From Siphonodentalium dalli (taxonomy: Eukaryota; Mollusca; Scaphopoda; Gadilida; Siphonodentaliidae), in the NCBI GenBank assembly GCA_032622095.1, contig CP136063.1, positions 142,759,450-142,823,449 on the forward strand: a stretch of DNA of 64,000 nt, written 5' to 3'. The notes beneath the pieces are model-generated. The model made no database searches. It was not told the DNA's origin and saw nothing but the letters and a program-made list of their open reading frames with translations. Position 1 is the stretch's first letter. Every line of letters begins with the position of its first letter. Position numbers and translations under genes: made by a program. Below are positions 13,451 to 23,153 of this stretch, one piece after another.

Positions 13451-14049
13451 AAGATTTTTTTTATTTTAAGGTTAATTCTATATTCTAAAGTAACGAGAGG
13501 GTTCATTATCACGAAGATTCTTTTTATGAAGGAAATAACGTAAAACATTAAATGTGATTTTGTTTTGTTTTCGAGGGTTTTCTTGAGTTTAATGTCATTA
13601 CGTATGACCTTATTTCTCATTACATATTCACGCCAAGGAGCCCACACAATTGCTATGTTACGATGCGATTTAATGTGATTATGTGTGACCTAATATCTCA
13701 ATAATCTGAGGCAAGAGTACGCCTGCTAAAGGCGAATTATAACAGTTGGGGGTATAACGCTCAATAAATACTGGAGGCTATAACAAACTGCGCAGTAGAA
13801 TATCGCTGAATGGACGAGTATGAGATGAGCCTAAATGCAATTGTGACTTTGTTTAAAGGCCCACTTAATTTTCGAGTCATTAATTTTTTATAGTATATAC
13901 GGTTTTAATAACAATTTATGCCATAAAATTTGAATAAACTACTATAATTCATCACCATTTGAAAGGCAGAATACTTCTATCTCCTAGTTTGAAACACCTT
14001 CAAAATACCGCGTCGTATATCTAGCAATTAGCAACCAACATGTCCTCCT

Positions 14050-14640
14050 CGGCTTTCCATAGATTTCAACGTAATTTGATACCTATGGGTATTTGTGTCC
14101 GGGAAGTGTTTTGAACGGGTCAAATCGTGACCCCGACCTGACCTTGACCTTTAAAACTGTCAATGCAAGGTCAATTTGGGTAAAACGGACAAATTTCGGC
14201 GAAATTTGATACTAGGGATACTTTGGTCTGAGGAGAGTTTTGAACGTGTCAAATCGTGACCTCGGCCTGACCTTGACCTTCAATATGGCCAATCAAAGGT
14301 CAACTCGGATAAAACGGATAGATTTCGACGAAATTTGATACCTATGGGTACTTTTGTCGGGGGGGGGGGTGTTTTGGACGGGTCAAATCATGACTCTGAC
14401 CTTACCTTGACCTTCAAAATTGTTAATTAAAGGTCAAGTTGGGTAAAACGGACGGATTTCGACGAAATTTGATACCTATGGGTAGTTTTCTACGGGTGGG
14501 GGTGTTTTGGACTGGACAAATCATGACCCTGACCTGACCTTGACTTTCGAAATAGTCAATTGAAGGTCAAATCGCACCTTTCACCGGAAAGCAGATGTGA
14601 AACAGCCCGGGTGAAGTCGGGCCTATCAGCTTGTGTAATA
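14050..14640 (+). repeat. ~130-bp minisatellite in X1
   Basis: About four and a half units of roughly 130 bp, each with GGGTCAAATCGTGACC, GACCTGACCTTGACCTTC, GGTAAAACGGA and GAAATTTGATACCTATGGG. The anchor 'caaatc' falls at 14121, 14250, 14384 and 14517. The same monomer forms arrays in Z (34140-34630) and X2 (39490-40050). Confidence 0.85.
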
Positions 14641-15614
14641 AAGAAGACAGTTTGATGAAAGTAATGTATGCCACGGGAAAACTTGAAATATGGAAGTACG
14701 CAAATTTCCCGCATAAAATTTGAAAGCTAGTTTATAGAATAATTGTATTATTATTTATATTTATGGCTAATAATACGATCTTGGTGGCGTTACCATTTCT
14801 GACTATGGTTTTCTTGTTCTATTTGAATGGTGGTTCGTCAATTATAGTACCGCGTTGTCGCTGTTGCCAGTGGCTATACAAATGAGCACTCGGTGATGGG
14901 GGAGGGGGGTCTGAAAAAAAAACGTTCATACACAGGGTTGAACATAAAAATCCCTCCCAACCATGGGTCTATCATCCTCCCTACATGCAAATCTATTTGT
15001 TTTTCTCCCAACAAATTGGGGTCTCATCCCCTCTTTCCCCATAATTTTTACTGGATATCATATGTTTGAGTACAAATGTTTTAAATGAGCTTTATTCAGA
15101 AAGACGATTTTTGTCAGACCTAGCTAACTATAAGGTAAAACGTTGAAAGATCTAATTCAACCACTTGAATCGTACACTTTTGATAATCGTGAGTGATAAT
15201 AACAATTATATACATAAAACTCCTGTAATCTGGGTTGTGATCGTACTATATAGTGTTATATACGTTTCAAGCTGGAATAAAATATGCATATTTATGCCCA
15301 ACTACTTGGAATTGAACCCTCTATTTCTAATTATAATTAGCTAGATATAATTGTGTCCTCAAAACTTATGTCATTTTGATGGCATGGCTCGTTATACTCA
15401 ACTTATACCTGAGTAAATCTAACTGAGGAAAATTAAAGTTAATGTGTCATCATATATAGGCCTGTATGTGGTCACCCCAACCGAAAGTACTTTATCATAC
15501 TCCAACCTACCCTAGACCTGTGTATGAATGTGTTCGTCAGACCCCACCCCTATTGGGGGAACTCTTAGCAGTGGGAGGAAGGAATGCCATCGAACACACA
15601 TATAGAGCAGCTCG

Positions 15615-15668
15615 ACCTTAAAAAACGCTGCGATTAATCGCACGCGCGTGTGCAATGAGAATAGACCC
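15615..15668. repeat. Right 54-bp TIR
   Basis: Perfect inverted copy of 12091-12144, followed directly by the TTA duplication at 15669-15671. Confidence 0.9.
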
Positions 15669-16445
15669 TTAGAACGAGCATATCGCATGTGCATTAAACA
15701 CATGCAACTTATCTCTCAGAGAAGTAGTACAATTCTTTCTCTCTCCTTGCTTGGTGTCTTGCCAATTCAGTATGAACTAGAGAGGAGAAAACTCTTGTTT
15801 CTGGGATCGCTCATCAACTTGCCATACGGTCATAGACAAGCCTTAGAAATATTTGTGTTCAATCTCCATGCGATGTTGTTATATGCCCGTCCACCCACGG
15901 GTTTTCTTGCGGAGATTACAAACGTTCTTAAAAAATATGACCTATATGATCACCTCTTACACTTTGCAACTACAGGGTCTTTTCCGACTATATCAATGTG
16001 GAAAATTACTATAAAGGAACGCCTCACTGCTCACTATTGTCGTGAAACTAGTTATTATGCACAAGGGGATATGCTATTCTTCTTTAAGGTCAAGCCTGAT
16101 CCAATTTCCATTTGGAAACTCTGGGTTACATGTCGAGACGAACCAGCCTTTTTCGCCAACTGTGTTATCATGGCACGCACTCTGAACAGAACGACATATG
16201 ATAATGCTTCTGTATGTTATCATTGCAAACTAAATTATTCGAATCAATTGTTTCATATGTATAGTAAATGCTCGTCTGAATTCGCTTTGATAACGCGGAA
16301 CACATTCTGGTACTCCATAATTGATCGATTTGGAATACATGCGTTCAACTTCTTGGAAGCAATGCGACGAGAAGCAGCTATTCGGACAATGCGTCCGCTT
16401 CATTTGCGAATTATGCGCGGTCTGAGCAACACATGGATGTCTTAA
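15669..16445 (+). pseudogene. LINE-P ORF2, C-terminal domain with CCHC knuckle
   Basis: It resumes the LINE-P frame directly after the TIR element (TTA codon 15669-15671) and stays open to the TAA at 16443-16445. The domain holds the tail typical of this LINE clade: IWKLWVTCRDEPAFFANCVI and then CYHCKLNYSNQLFHMYSKC, a zinc knuckle of the C-x2-C-x-H-x-C type, followed by TFWYSIIDRFG. LINE-A has the parallel blocks LWRLCRKF, VQHVLIEC and MFFDIIDRYG. No internal stop is seen. The ATG at 15648 lies inside the TIR and is not the real start. Confidence 0.8.
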
Positions 16446-16700
16446 CATCTTGTCTTGCAGTAATTATTTCAGCAATAAATTTATAATTATTATTATGTGA
16501 ACTATTCTTCGGTCTTTGATATGGTGACTCTAAAGTCATCCGACCTCCTGGTGTCTCATTTGGTATTTGAAGAATTAAGTCATGTTAAATTATATTGTGT
16601 ATATATGTCAACAGTTTATTTGTGTATGTATATATTGTATCATATTGTCTCCATGTTTGGAGGAATAAACATCTCTCTCTCTCTCTCTCTCTCTTTCGTT
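16446..16700 (+). repeat. LINE-P 3' UTR and (CT)n tail
   Basis: About 225 bp of AT-rich untranslated sequence follow the stop and end in a CT-dinucleotide run at 16672-16697. A microsatellite tail at this point marks the LINE 3' end. Confidence 0.6.
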
Positions 16701-17198
16701 TAGATCTAACCGAATTAAATTTTCTAAAAAATAGTTCCTGGTCAATTTCGGCAGCTTGGTCTAATTTATTATTCTGGTCAGCTATGAATTTCGAATTGCA
16801 TTTGCGTAATTATTTTCGAAATAATCGCTTTGATTCTTTATACAACGAGTAACTTTGGTGCGAGTGCCCTCTGATAACCATGTGCTGCGATAAGAGCGCA
16901 TTTCTCTGTGTAATTGTTTTAATGAAGTATTCCAGTATGGTTTAAGAAAAATCAGAAACTTTCTCAAGATATTCTTTGTAAAATCGACCGAATAGTTAGT
17001 CGATGGCAGATAGACTTGGAAAATATAAAGATAGTTGTGTTCTGAGATCTGGATTTGGATTCCAATTATTCGATCATCATTGTACTCTACAGTAGATATC
17101 ACGCTATCGTAGCGATTGTGCCAAAATAGAGAGACGCCACCTTTGTACCTGTCACGCTGCAAAGGTATTTGATGTGAGAAATCGCAAACAGCGAAATA
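16701..17198 (-). pseudogene. LINE-A ORF2, endonuclease middle and linker, internally deleted
   Basis: From 17198 downwards the minus strand reads FAVCDFSHQIPLQRDRYKGG then VSLFWHNRYD and LYIFQVYLPSTNYSVDF, the central APE-type endonuclease blocks of LINE ORF2. The frame then passes abruptly to KPYWNTSLKQLHREMRSYRS, which is the linker before the RT, so the catalytic C-terminal endonuclease blocks are deleted. A further frame change gives DQAAEIDQELFF, the end of the linker. It is bounded at 17198 by Y1 and at about 16700 by the LINE-P tail. The apparent start codon at 17234 lies inside Y1 and is spurious. Confidence 0.75.
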
Positions 17199-17502
17199 CA
17201 AGAAAACCATAGTCAGAAATGGTAACGCCACCAAGATTATAGTATTACATATAAAAAGAAATTATAAAAAATACATAAAATATTTTGATAACAATTGCGT
17301 TTAAACAGTAATCCTTCAAATTATTACTAACAAAGCAAGTAAAAGACTGTGGGGTCACTCAACAGATTATAAAGACTTGGACTTAGTATACTGAAAATAC
17401 TAAAATTTAAATGAAATAATTAAAAGATAAAATTTACCAAGTAGTAAAAGTTAATTTTCTCATTTAATTATTTTTTTTTGGTTAAATAAAGCAATAATTT
17501 AA

Positions 17503-17973
17503 AGGTACTCAATCCGATAAAACTCCTCTCAATTACTATTTCAATGGCTTCGGGGGTCAAAAATATTTGATTCGAGTCGAGAAAGTCACCCATCAAAGCT
17601 CAGATTTGTTAGATATCGATTTTAGAAATCTATTATTTTTCATTATCGGGAATACTTTCTGGCCCAGAAAATTGCGTTATTATTACCACTTGATTTTAGA
17701 GTTATCCATCCTTGTCTGTTCGAATAGATTTTGGTGTACACATCCCAAGCAGATTACGGCAGTTGAAGGCAATTATTAGTACTCATCTCGAGTAAATAAG
17801 AAATTTCAAAAATCAATATCTAATAACTCTGAGCTTTGTTTGATGGGTTCCTCGACTCGAATCAAATAATTTTTACCACCAAAGCCAAAGAAATAGTAAT
17901 ATAGGACCCTCTGATCGGATTGTTGTTGTAGGAATCTGTTGAGATTGGGACCCTCTGTTCGGATTGAGTACCT
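17503..17973. mobile_element. TTAA MITE, copy 2, inside Y1
   Basis: It starts AGGTACTCAATCCGAT, ends ATTGAGTACCT, and is flanked by TTAA at 17499-17502 and 17974-17977. Y2 has the empty site at 55388-55400, where the flanks meet as AATAATTTAAATG with one TTAA, so the insertion and its 4-bp duplication are proven by comparison. It carries long inverted repeats and no ORF. The right end holds a small duplication of the 'ggaccctctg..cggatt' phrase. Confidence 0.85.
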
Positions 17974-18299
17974 TTAAATGTAACATTTGGTTTAAAAAAA
18001 ATGATTGACCGTGGCTCTTCCAATAATTGTGCGACTGGCCTGGTCAATTGTTCTTAAGAAGTTGTTTTGAGAATTACTATGGAGGGAAATAGTTATGGCT
18101 GTGGCTTCGCAAGTAATTAACTTGGTGACGTGATGTTAACAAGTCTGAACTCCAGTAAACCAAGGATGCTCCATACCAAATATAACGTAAATTAATAATT
18201 CTTTAGAAGTTGTTTTAAGATTTACTATGGAGGGAAAGAATTGTGGTGCTGGCTTCCCAACTATTTGACCTCATTGTAACAAATATAAATATTAGTCAC

Positions 18300-18617
18300 T
18301 CAGGCAATAGATGTATCTATTCTGTATATTAAGTTATTGGGTCTTACGTGTCTTGAGATGTCTATATAGTTTTCGATGGACAGATCGCACAAGGGACACA
18401 CGCCAATTTTCTCTGTTGGGATTCCAATTGTTGGCTTATTAAATATGCACATATGCTTAAGATACAGTCGCGCGCGAAGCACGCTCCCGTAAGTCGGGTT
18501 TTGGATCCCAGTTAATGAAAATATCATTGAAATAATCGGTTTCCCCCAATAAACATCCATATATTCAATATACATGTTTTGGAGCAGAATTAGGCAGTCC
18601 ATATTGGATGCCATCAT
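18300..18617 (-). pseudogene. LINE-tail-like ORF carried in Y1
   Basis: This 105-codon frame is conserved in Y2 (55715-55990), where it is open but has changes and loses cysteines. It reads LRARLYLKHMCIFNKPTIG and then GVCPLCDLSIENYI, resembling the zinc-knuckle tail of LINE ORF2 proteins. The most likely explanation is a host-element fragment captured by the ancestral Y element, as Helitrons often do. It could also be a chance frame preserved by recent common descent of the two copies. No RT motif is present. Confidence 0.35.
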
Positions 18618-18649
18618 GGAATTTATTTTGTTTTGTTTTAATTTTCACA

Positions 18650-19210
18650 CATATTTATTAGTTATGTGGATGGAGTTCTCATTAAACCTCACATCCTTAT
18701 ATTGGTTACAGTAATGCCCAAAGTAATTGACCACTAAACCACATCAGACTTATTGGTAATTTTTCAGGATATAAAATCTTGAAAAATTACAAATAATTCT
18801 GCTCTGGTTAAGTGGTCAATTACTTTGAACATTACTGTATGAGGATTGAGTTATCATTAAACCTCAAATCCTTATATTGGTTACAGTAATGCCCAAAGTA
18901 ATTGACCACTTAACCACAGCAGAATTATGGGTATTTTTTCAGCATTTAAAATCCTGATAAATTACCCATTATTCTGCTGTGCTTAAGTGGTCAATTACTT
19001 TGAACATTACTGTATGAGGATTGAGTTATCATTAAACCTCAAATCCTTATATTGGTTACAGTAATGCCCAAAGTAATTGACCACTTAACCACAGCATAAT
19101 TATGGTAATTTTTCAGGATTTAAAATCATGAAAAAATACCCATAATTTTGCTGTGGTTAAGTGATCAATTACTGTGGACATTACTGTATGTAGATGGAGT
19201 TAAACCTCAC
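18650..19210. repeat. 175-bp palindromic tandem array in Y1
   Basis: There are three units of 175 bp (anchor 'ttacagtaat' at 18706, 18881 and 19056). Each unit is an imperfect palindrome: GTAATTGACCACTTAACCAC, then AATTATGGGTAATTTTTCAG, then its complement. Y2 has a comparable array at 56030-56450. Confidence 0.85.
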
Positions 19211-21060
19211 AACAGTGTGTTGGGGATTTGGACCTTGACTTGGGACCTTTGGTTTTTAACGCAACAAATGCGCGTACACCTTATACACACATTTATTATG
19301 TAACCAGAGTTTTTCTTGGATAAGATGAGTTTGAAGCCTGCTAACATTTCAAAATGTTATCAGTTTTGTATTCTCTGCAGCGGAACTCGACGCATTGAAG
19401 CAAAAGTTACAAGAGATAAAATGTGTACGTAACGAGACTATAATACAAATGAAAAAATAAATTCAGGGAGGGGTGGGCGATACAGGGAACTAAGGACCAA
19501 TGTTGACATATTATGCATCTCAACTCTACTGCACATTGCAACAAGGCTATAAAATATGGGGTGTCAGAATCTTAGTCATCTCTATATAGTGCCAGAATAG
19601 TCATTTATGGACTTCTATAAGATGTTGGGTTGGTACGTTATATGGACTCGGAGGAAAAGGGGTTTGTACCGATGAACTGACATAAATTAGTGGAGCGATG
19701 TTGCCATGTAATGTATCGCGACTGTATTAAAGCAGCAATGACATAACATGGGGGGGGGGGGTATGAAATTATCTCTATCTCTATAGATGGCACCAGGATT
19801 ACATAGAAAGGAATAGCAATTGATATACGTATAAGGTATACTATAGTAATACCATAGACATATATGTACAAGTATCACACGATAAAATATTAAGTAACGT
19901 GACTATAGCGATGAAAAAATTAAATAAATTGGACCGGGATTAGAGGTTGGGTTGGTTATATGTGGATAATTGGATATGGAATTCATACCGATGAAACGAT
20001 ACAAATTAGTGGAGCGATAAAGACCAATGTTGACACTTAGTCAGGCTACGCGGGAGAAAATAGGGGTTGATACGATAGGCCGAAATAAATTTGTCGGGTG
20101 ATAATGACCAATGTTGACGTATAAAGTAACACGACTGTACTGTCGCACAATTATCAGATATAATGGTCAAATATGGACTCTAGTGCCCAATATGGAATAG
20201 CTCAGAAAACATTTGCACGGCAATAATATTTATTTAACAAGGCAATTGGCATCTGCCATATACAAATCAATTTATGTCGATAAATATCTTATTTTTCAAA
20301 AAATTTAGCTCACACTTGGTGTGTGTGAGCGGGATACCTATATATTCCTAAAATGACAGGGTACAGCACGTAATTATTTTTTAGATCGAAGAAATGATTT
20401 TTTTTTTTCGATGACAAAATTCAACAGTAGAATAACACAGGATTTCCCATTAAAATCGATTTATGTCTATAAAACTGTCATTTTTCAAAATTTTTAGCTG
20501 AAATTTGGTGTGTATGTGTGTAATACTTATATATTCTTAAAATGACAGAGTTCAGCGCGTAATTATGTTTTAGATGGAAGAAATTGAATTTGTTTTCGAT
20601 AATAAATTTACAATACAGCGTGGACCGTGGACGGGTCATCGAGTAAACGCATTTTATAAACAGGCTTTTGTCAATTGACATTTTGGTCAAACTAAACCCT
20701 ATTCGACCGGGACAGCAGATCCGAATAGTAGCTAAGATGTATTTAGATATAATTATTAAAAGAATTTGACCGATTCGGGTGCAGTTTAAGAGAATCGAAT
20801 GGAGAAAATAAATATGGTGGAGAATCACAATGAAACTACCCACAATTCACTTCACTACACCAGGGGTTCGCAATGGGTTACACATTATTTTCAGTCTATC
20901 AAATTATTTATATTTTCAACAACAAGTGACTTTAAGTTTACAATTTCAGCCTGTTCTGACTCTATCGATACGATTTATCATATTTTCATAAACATATTAT
21001 ACACCGGTGGCGTTAACTTTACAATTTCGGCATCTACGTGATTCTATCGGTACGATTGAG
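19211..21060. other. Y1 interior, non-coding
   Basis: This is colinear with Y2 (56450-58680). It includes a run of ten G near 19751 and two units of a ~180-bp repeat (phrase 'tttttcaaaa' to 'aaatgacagggt', 20240-20600). ORFs here are short and not preserved between the two copies. Confidence 0.6.
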
Positions 21061-21150
21061 TAAGGTACAAAAAATCTCCAAGAATACATTCGCCCTGTCC
21101 ACCACACAATATCACAATCACAGAAACTAGATACACCACATGTGGCGTAA

Positions 21151-21339
21151 TGAATAATGTTTACTGCTAGCCTCAAGAAATGAGACATTGTGTTCCGGTA
21201 ACCAATGTTCACTAATTCCGAAAATGTCTATCGACTCGTCGGATAACAACCGACTGAGGTAACTACTGCTTCCTATTATACCTGTGGCATTCCATGTGCC
21301 TATCTTCAAAGAGCATCTTGTGGAAGACATTGTTAACAA
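21151..21339 (-). pseudogene. LINE-A ORF2 start, endonuclease N-terminus
   Basis: The start at 21339 reads LKIGTWNATGI near the N-terminus, the opening strand of APE-type endonucleases with its conserved asparagine. It continues FGISEHWLPEHNVSFLEA, which holds the catalytic glutamate in the SEHWL motif. The frame enters Y1 at 21150 and stops soon after. The endonuclease nicks target DNA to start retrotransposition. It lies about 120 bp downstream of the RRM ORF. Confidence 0.8.
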
Positions 21340-21459
21340 TAATTATTGTTATTTATAATGACAGTGAGTTATAAATATGATATTGATCTGCATAAATTAA
21401 TATGTCTTGTATGTATTGATTTCTATGTGCTTAAATTAAAGTAGATTAATAATCTAGAG

Positions 21460-21975
21460 TTATTCTTCTTGTTCGGCAAAACCGCCGCTCGCATTGATAC
21501 TATTTATATCAACACTGTCTCTGCTGTGGTATGAAGATCGCCTGTGATGCGTGTAGTCATCATGTCGATGCGAATGCCAATGTGGTCTTCTATATGAGTC
21601 ATTCTTTTCGAAAAAAAATTGAGACAGCCAATACCGACAGAATGCATTACCATGCCAAAAGTAGTTCTCGAATACCACAGACACATCATCGCGATGCACA
21701 TTGATTCTTGCTGATACGAATTTCGAGTTATTTAGGCTTCTCATTATCCTTACAATGGAGAAGCTAACACCAAATTGATCCAAGTGATTCGCCAAGTCTT
21801 CAGTTGTTGTGTCAGCTGGAAGATTACCGACAAACACACGTTTTGTTTTTATCGGACCGTTGTTTCTGTGTCGTCTCTCTCCATGACTGTTGTTTGGAAC
21901 CGAGGAACTATGAGTTGGTGTTCTACTCGTTTTTATGTGGTCGAGATTGGTAGTGTTGTTGTTGTTGTTGTTCAT
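21460..21975 (-). pseudogene. LINE-A ORF1 C-terminal part, RRM-like domain
   Basis: This 171-codon frame contains TKRVFVGNLPADTTTEDLAN (about residues 43-62), the RNP2-type strand of an RNA recognition motif, followed by LDQFGVSFSIVRIMRS and NSKFVSARINV. The C-terminal block FENYFWHGNAFCRYWLSQF matches the end of RRM modules found in LINE ORF1 proteins, which bind the element RNA. A His/Arg-rich tail follows. It lies just downstream of the SGNH part in another frame. The two may be one ORF1 separated by a frameshift, since the upstream codons in this frame stay open for about 17 residues before the ATG. Confidence 0.75.
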
Positions 21976-22028
21976 GTTGTTACAACTTTTGTCGACTGTA
22001 CTTCCAGTAGTAACATTCCCTGGTCCAA

Positions 22029-22757
22029 TTACTTGTAGAAGAATCTCTTCAGTGCACTTCTGCCTGCCATATTGAAATGAATTCCTTTGCGGTCTTTCGC
22101 TTTGCTGTTATACAGCTCGTCCCTGATTCCATTCGCGGATGCAAAAACTTCAGACGTATCCATAAATTCAAAATTTGCATTTCGATCACACAAGGAAGAG
22201 ATAACGTCGTTCACAGCATAAACTGCAGAGTTGTGGTCATCGGTTTCAGGATCATGACCATTTCCGTTTCTCTGTGGCACACTGCATAGAACAATCTTGG
22301 CATTTGGCAGCAGCGTGTTAATTTTAGTAACATATTCTGTAATGTTCAAGACAACGGGTGTGACATTATACTTGTGTTTTGTGATATCGTTGGTACCGAG
22401 GTGAATGACGACAGAGGTCACATTGTCCAGCGCATTCGCTGCTACAGGATCTCTCGCTATTGACTCCAAAAGAACAGATATGTCACCGTAACTGGCTCCG
22501 CTCACAGAATAGTTTTTAACATTAGGTTTTTCGAGGTCAATCCCAGCACAGTTACTTGCGCCCAATATAACAGTGTCAACAGTCTCATGACCTGATGGAG
22601 AGATGTCACCAGATAGGTTAGATTTGGAATCAGAATATGCATCTTCATTAGTGTTGGAGCATGGAGCATGGTGTGAAGAAGGTGAAAAGACCATAGATGT
22701 GTCCGACGATATTGACATATTCTGGAAGTAAGCTGGCGATTTTATTGCTCGTAACAT
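22029..22757 (-). pseudogene. LINE-A ORF1, SGNH/GDSL esterase domain
   Basis: The 242-codon frame shows an SGNH-hydrolase-like fold. DTVILGASNCAGIDL (around residue 65) corresponds to block I, with the GxS nucleophile region. SVSGASYGDI supplies the block II glycine, and VVIHLGTNDITKH is the block III GxN. GIHFNMAGR near the C-terminus provides the catalytic histidine. CR1-type LINEs are known to encode such esterase domains in ORF1; the role may be membrane or lipid association. The N-terminal 65 residues are Ser-rich. The stop at 22029 is natural for the domain. Confidence 0.8.
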
Positions 22758-23010
22758 TGTAAGCGAACTTGTTCAATTCGCCGAACATATGAGCAGAGAA
22801 GGTATTCAGGTCGCTTGTCCAAGCTTCGCAACATTGTTGTTCACAGTTATGGTCACGTTTGGTTTCATTGTGTGATTGCTCCTGTTGCTCGTTAGCAGTT
22901 TTCACAGCTTTCTCCACTGTCTTCATCCGTCCTTTCATCGAATTATATATGCCTTCTTGTGAAGCTATTTTCGTCACAGTGTCGGTCATGAAATCGAACA
23001 TATGGCGCAT
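22648..23010 (-). pseudogene. LINE-A ORF1, coiled-coil-like segment
   Basis: The frame is rich in Glu, Lys, Gln and Ala heptad-like spacing (MKGRMKTVEKAVKTANEQQE), as expected for the oligomerising part upstream of the enzymatic domain in LINE ORF1. It overlaps the SGNH frame by about 110 bp in a different phase, so a frameshift near 22700 separates them. Confidence 0.5.
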
Positions 23011-23153
23011 TTATTTGATGTCGCTTTTAAGCTTGACTACTCCAGTGCACTTGTCACTCTCAATTCGTTCACAATTTAGTCGGGTCACTGTCGTATCATC
23101 TTCTAGTTCTTGCATCCTTCTCATTACGTCAGACATAGTAATTTCTAGATATT

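Larger units (their letters stand above)
12647..14816 (+). mobile_element. Helitron-like element X1
   Basis: It starts TTACGCCACC after an A and ends TTTTCTTG before a T, with no target duplication. The 3' end has a 5-bp-stem hairpin (ACCAT at 14792-14796 pairing with ATGGT at 14805-14809) seven bases before the terminus. Close inside it is GGTGGCGTTA, the inverted complement of the 5' end. It matches X2 (39297-41533, opposite strand) along its length. It contains TTCCGAAGG-type short repeats (12845-12905, 13330-13445) and a ~130-bp minisatellite (14050-14640). There is no Rep/helicase ORF, so it is non-autonomous. The CTTG end differs from the CTRR of canonical Helitrons. Confidence 0.7.
12091..15668. 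mobile_element. TIR DNA transposon, Harbinger-like, non-autonomous
   Basis: The ends are 54-bp perfect terminal inverted repeats beginning GGGTCTATTC, flanked by the 3-bp duplication TTA (12088-12090 and 15669-15671). TTA duplication and a GGG start fit the PIF/Harbinger superfamily. If the element and one TTA are removed, the LINE-P frame passes from the codons for ...YLSL to ERAYR without a shift, matching the LINE-A residues SNLIKLEKVHR. This proves the boundaries. About 1.4 kb is native once the X1 insertion is subtracted. No transposase or Myb-like ORF is visible, so it depended on a partner. Confidence 0.8.
11640..16700 (+). mobile_element. LINE-P: 5'-truncated LINE inserted in LINE-A
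   Basis: The plus-strand LINE starts abruptly inside the RT domain, just upstream of its ADD active site, as expected for 5' truncation. It ends with a (CT)n tract at 16672-16697, about 230 bp after its stop codon. It is interrupted by the TIR element at 12091-15668. Its 5' edge abuts LINE-A RT and its 3' edge abuts the LINE-A linker read on the other strand. I could not define a target duplication. Confidence 0.7.
17199..21150 (-). mobile_element. Helitron-like element Y1
   Basis: On the minus strand it begins TTACGCCACATG after an A and ends GGTTTTCTTG before a T, without duplication, splitting the LINE-A endonuclease. Removing it lets the LINE frame run from SSKHYS into YFAVCDFS. Near the 3' end it has the same 38-bp block as X1, X2 and Y2 (GGTGGCGTTACC, hairpin, CTTG). 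It is homologous along its length to Y2 (55060-58793). Its contents are the MITE at 17503-17973, a 175-bp palindromic tandem array (18650-19210), a second tandem block (20240-20600) and a LINE-tail-like ORF (18300-18617). No Rep/helicase is present. Confidence 0.75.

Noticed and set aside
13218-13469. 83-codon frames shared by X1 and X2 as a real gene
   Set aside because: The frames run through the TTCCGAAGG repeats and their similarity follows from DNA homology of X1 and X2; no start context or domain.
16782-17234. Start codon at 17234 for the endonuclease-like frame
   Set aside because: The first 12 codons lie inside Y1 and appear with the 3' end of every X and Y element; the LINE sequence starts only at 17198.
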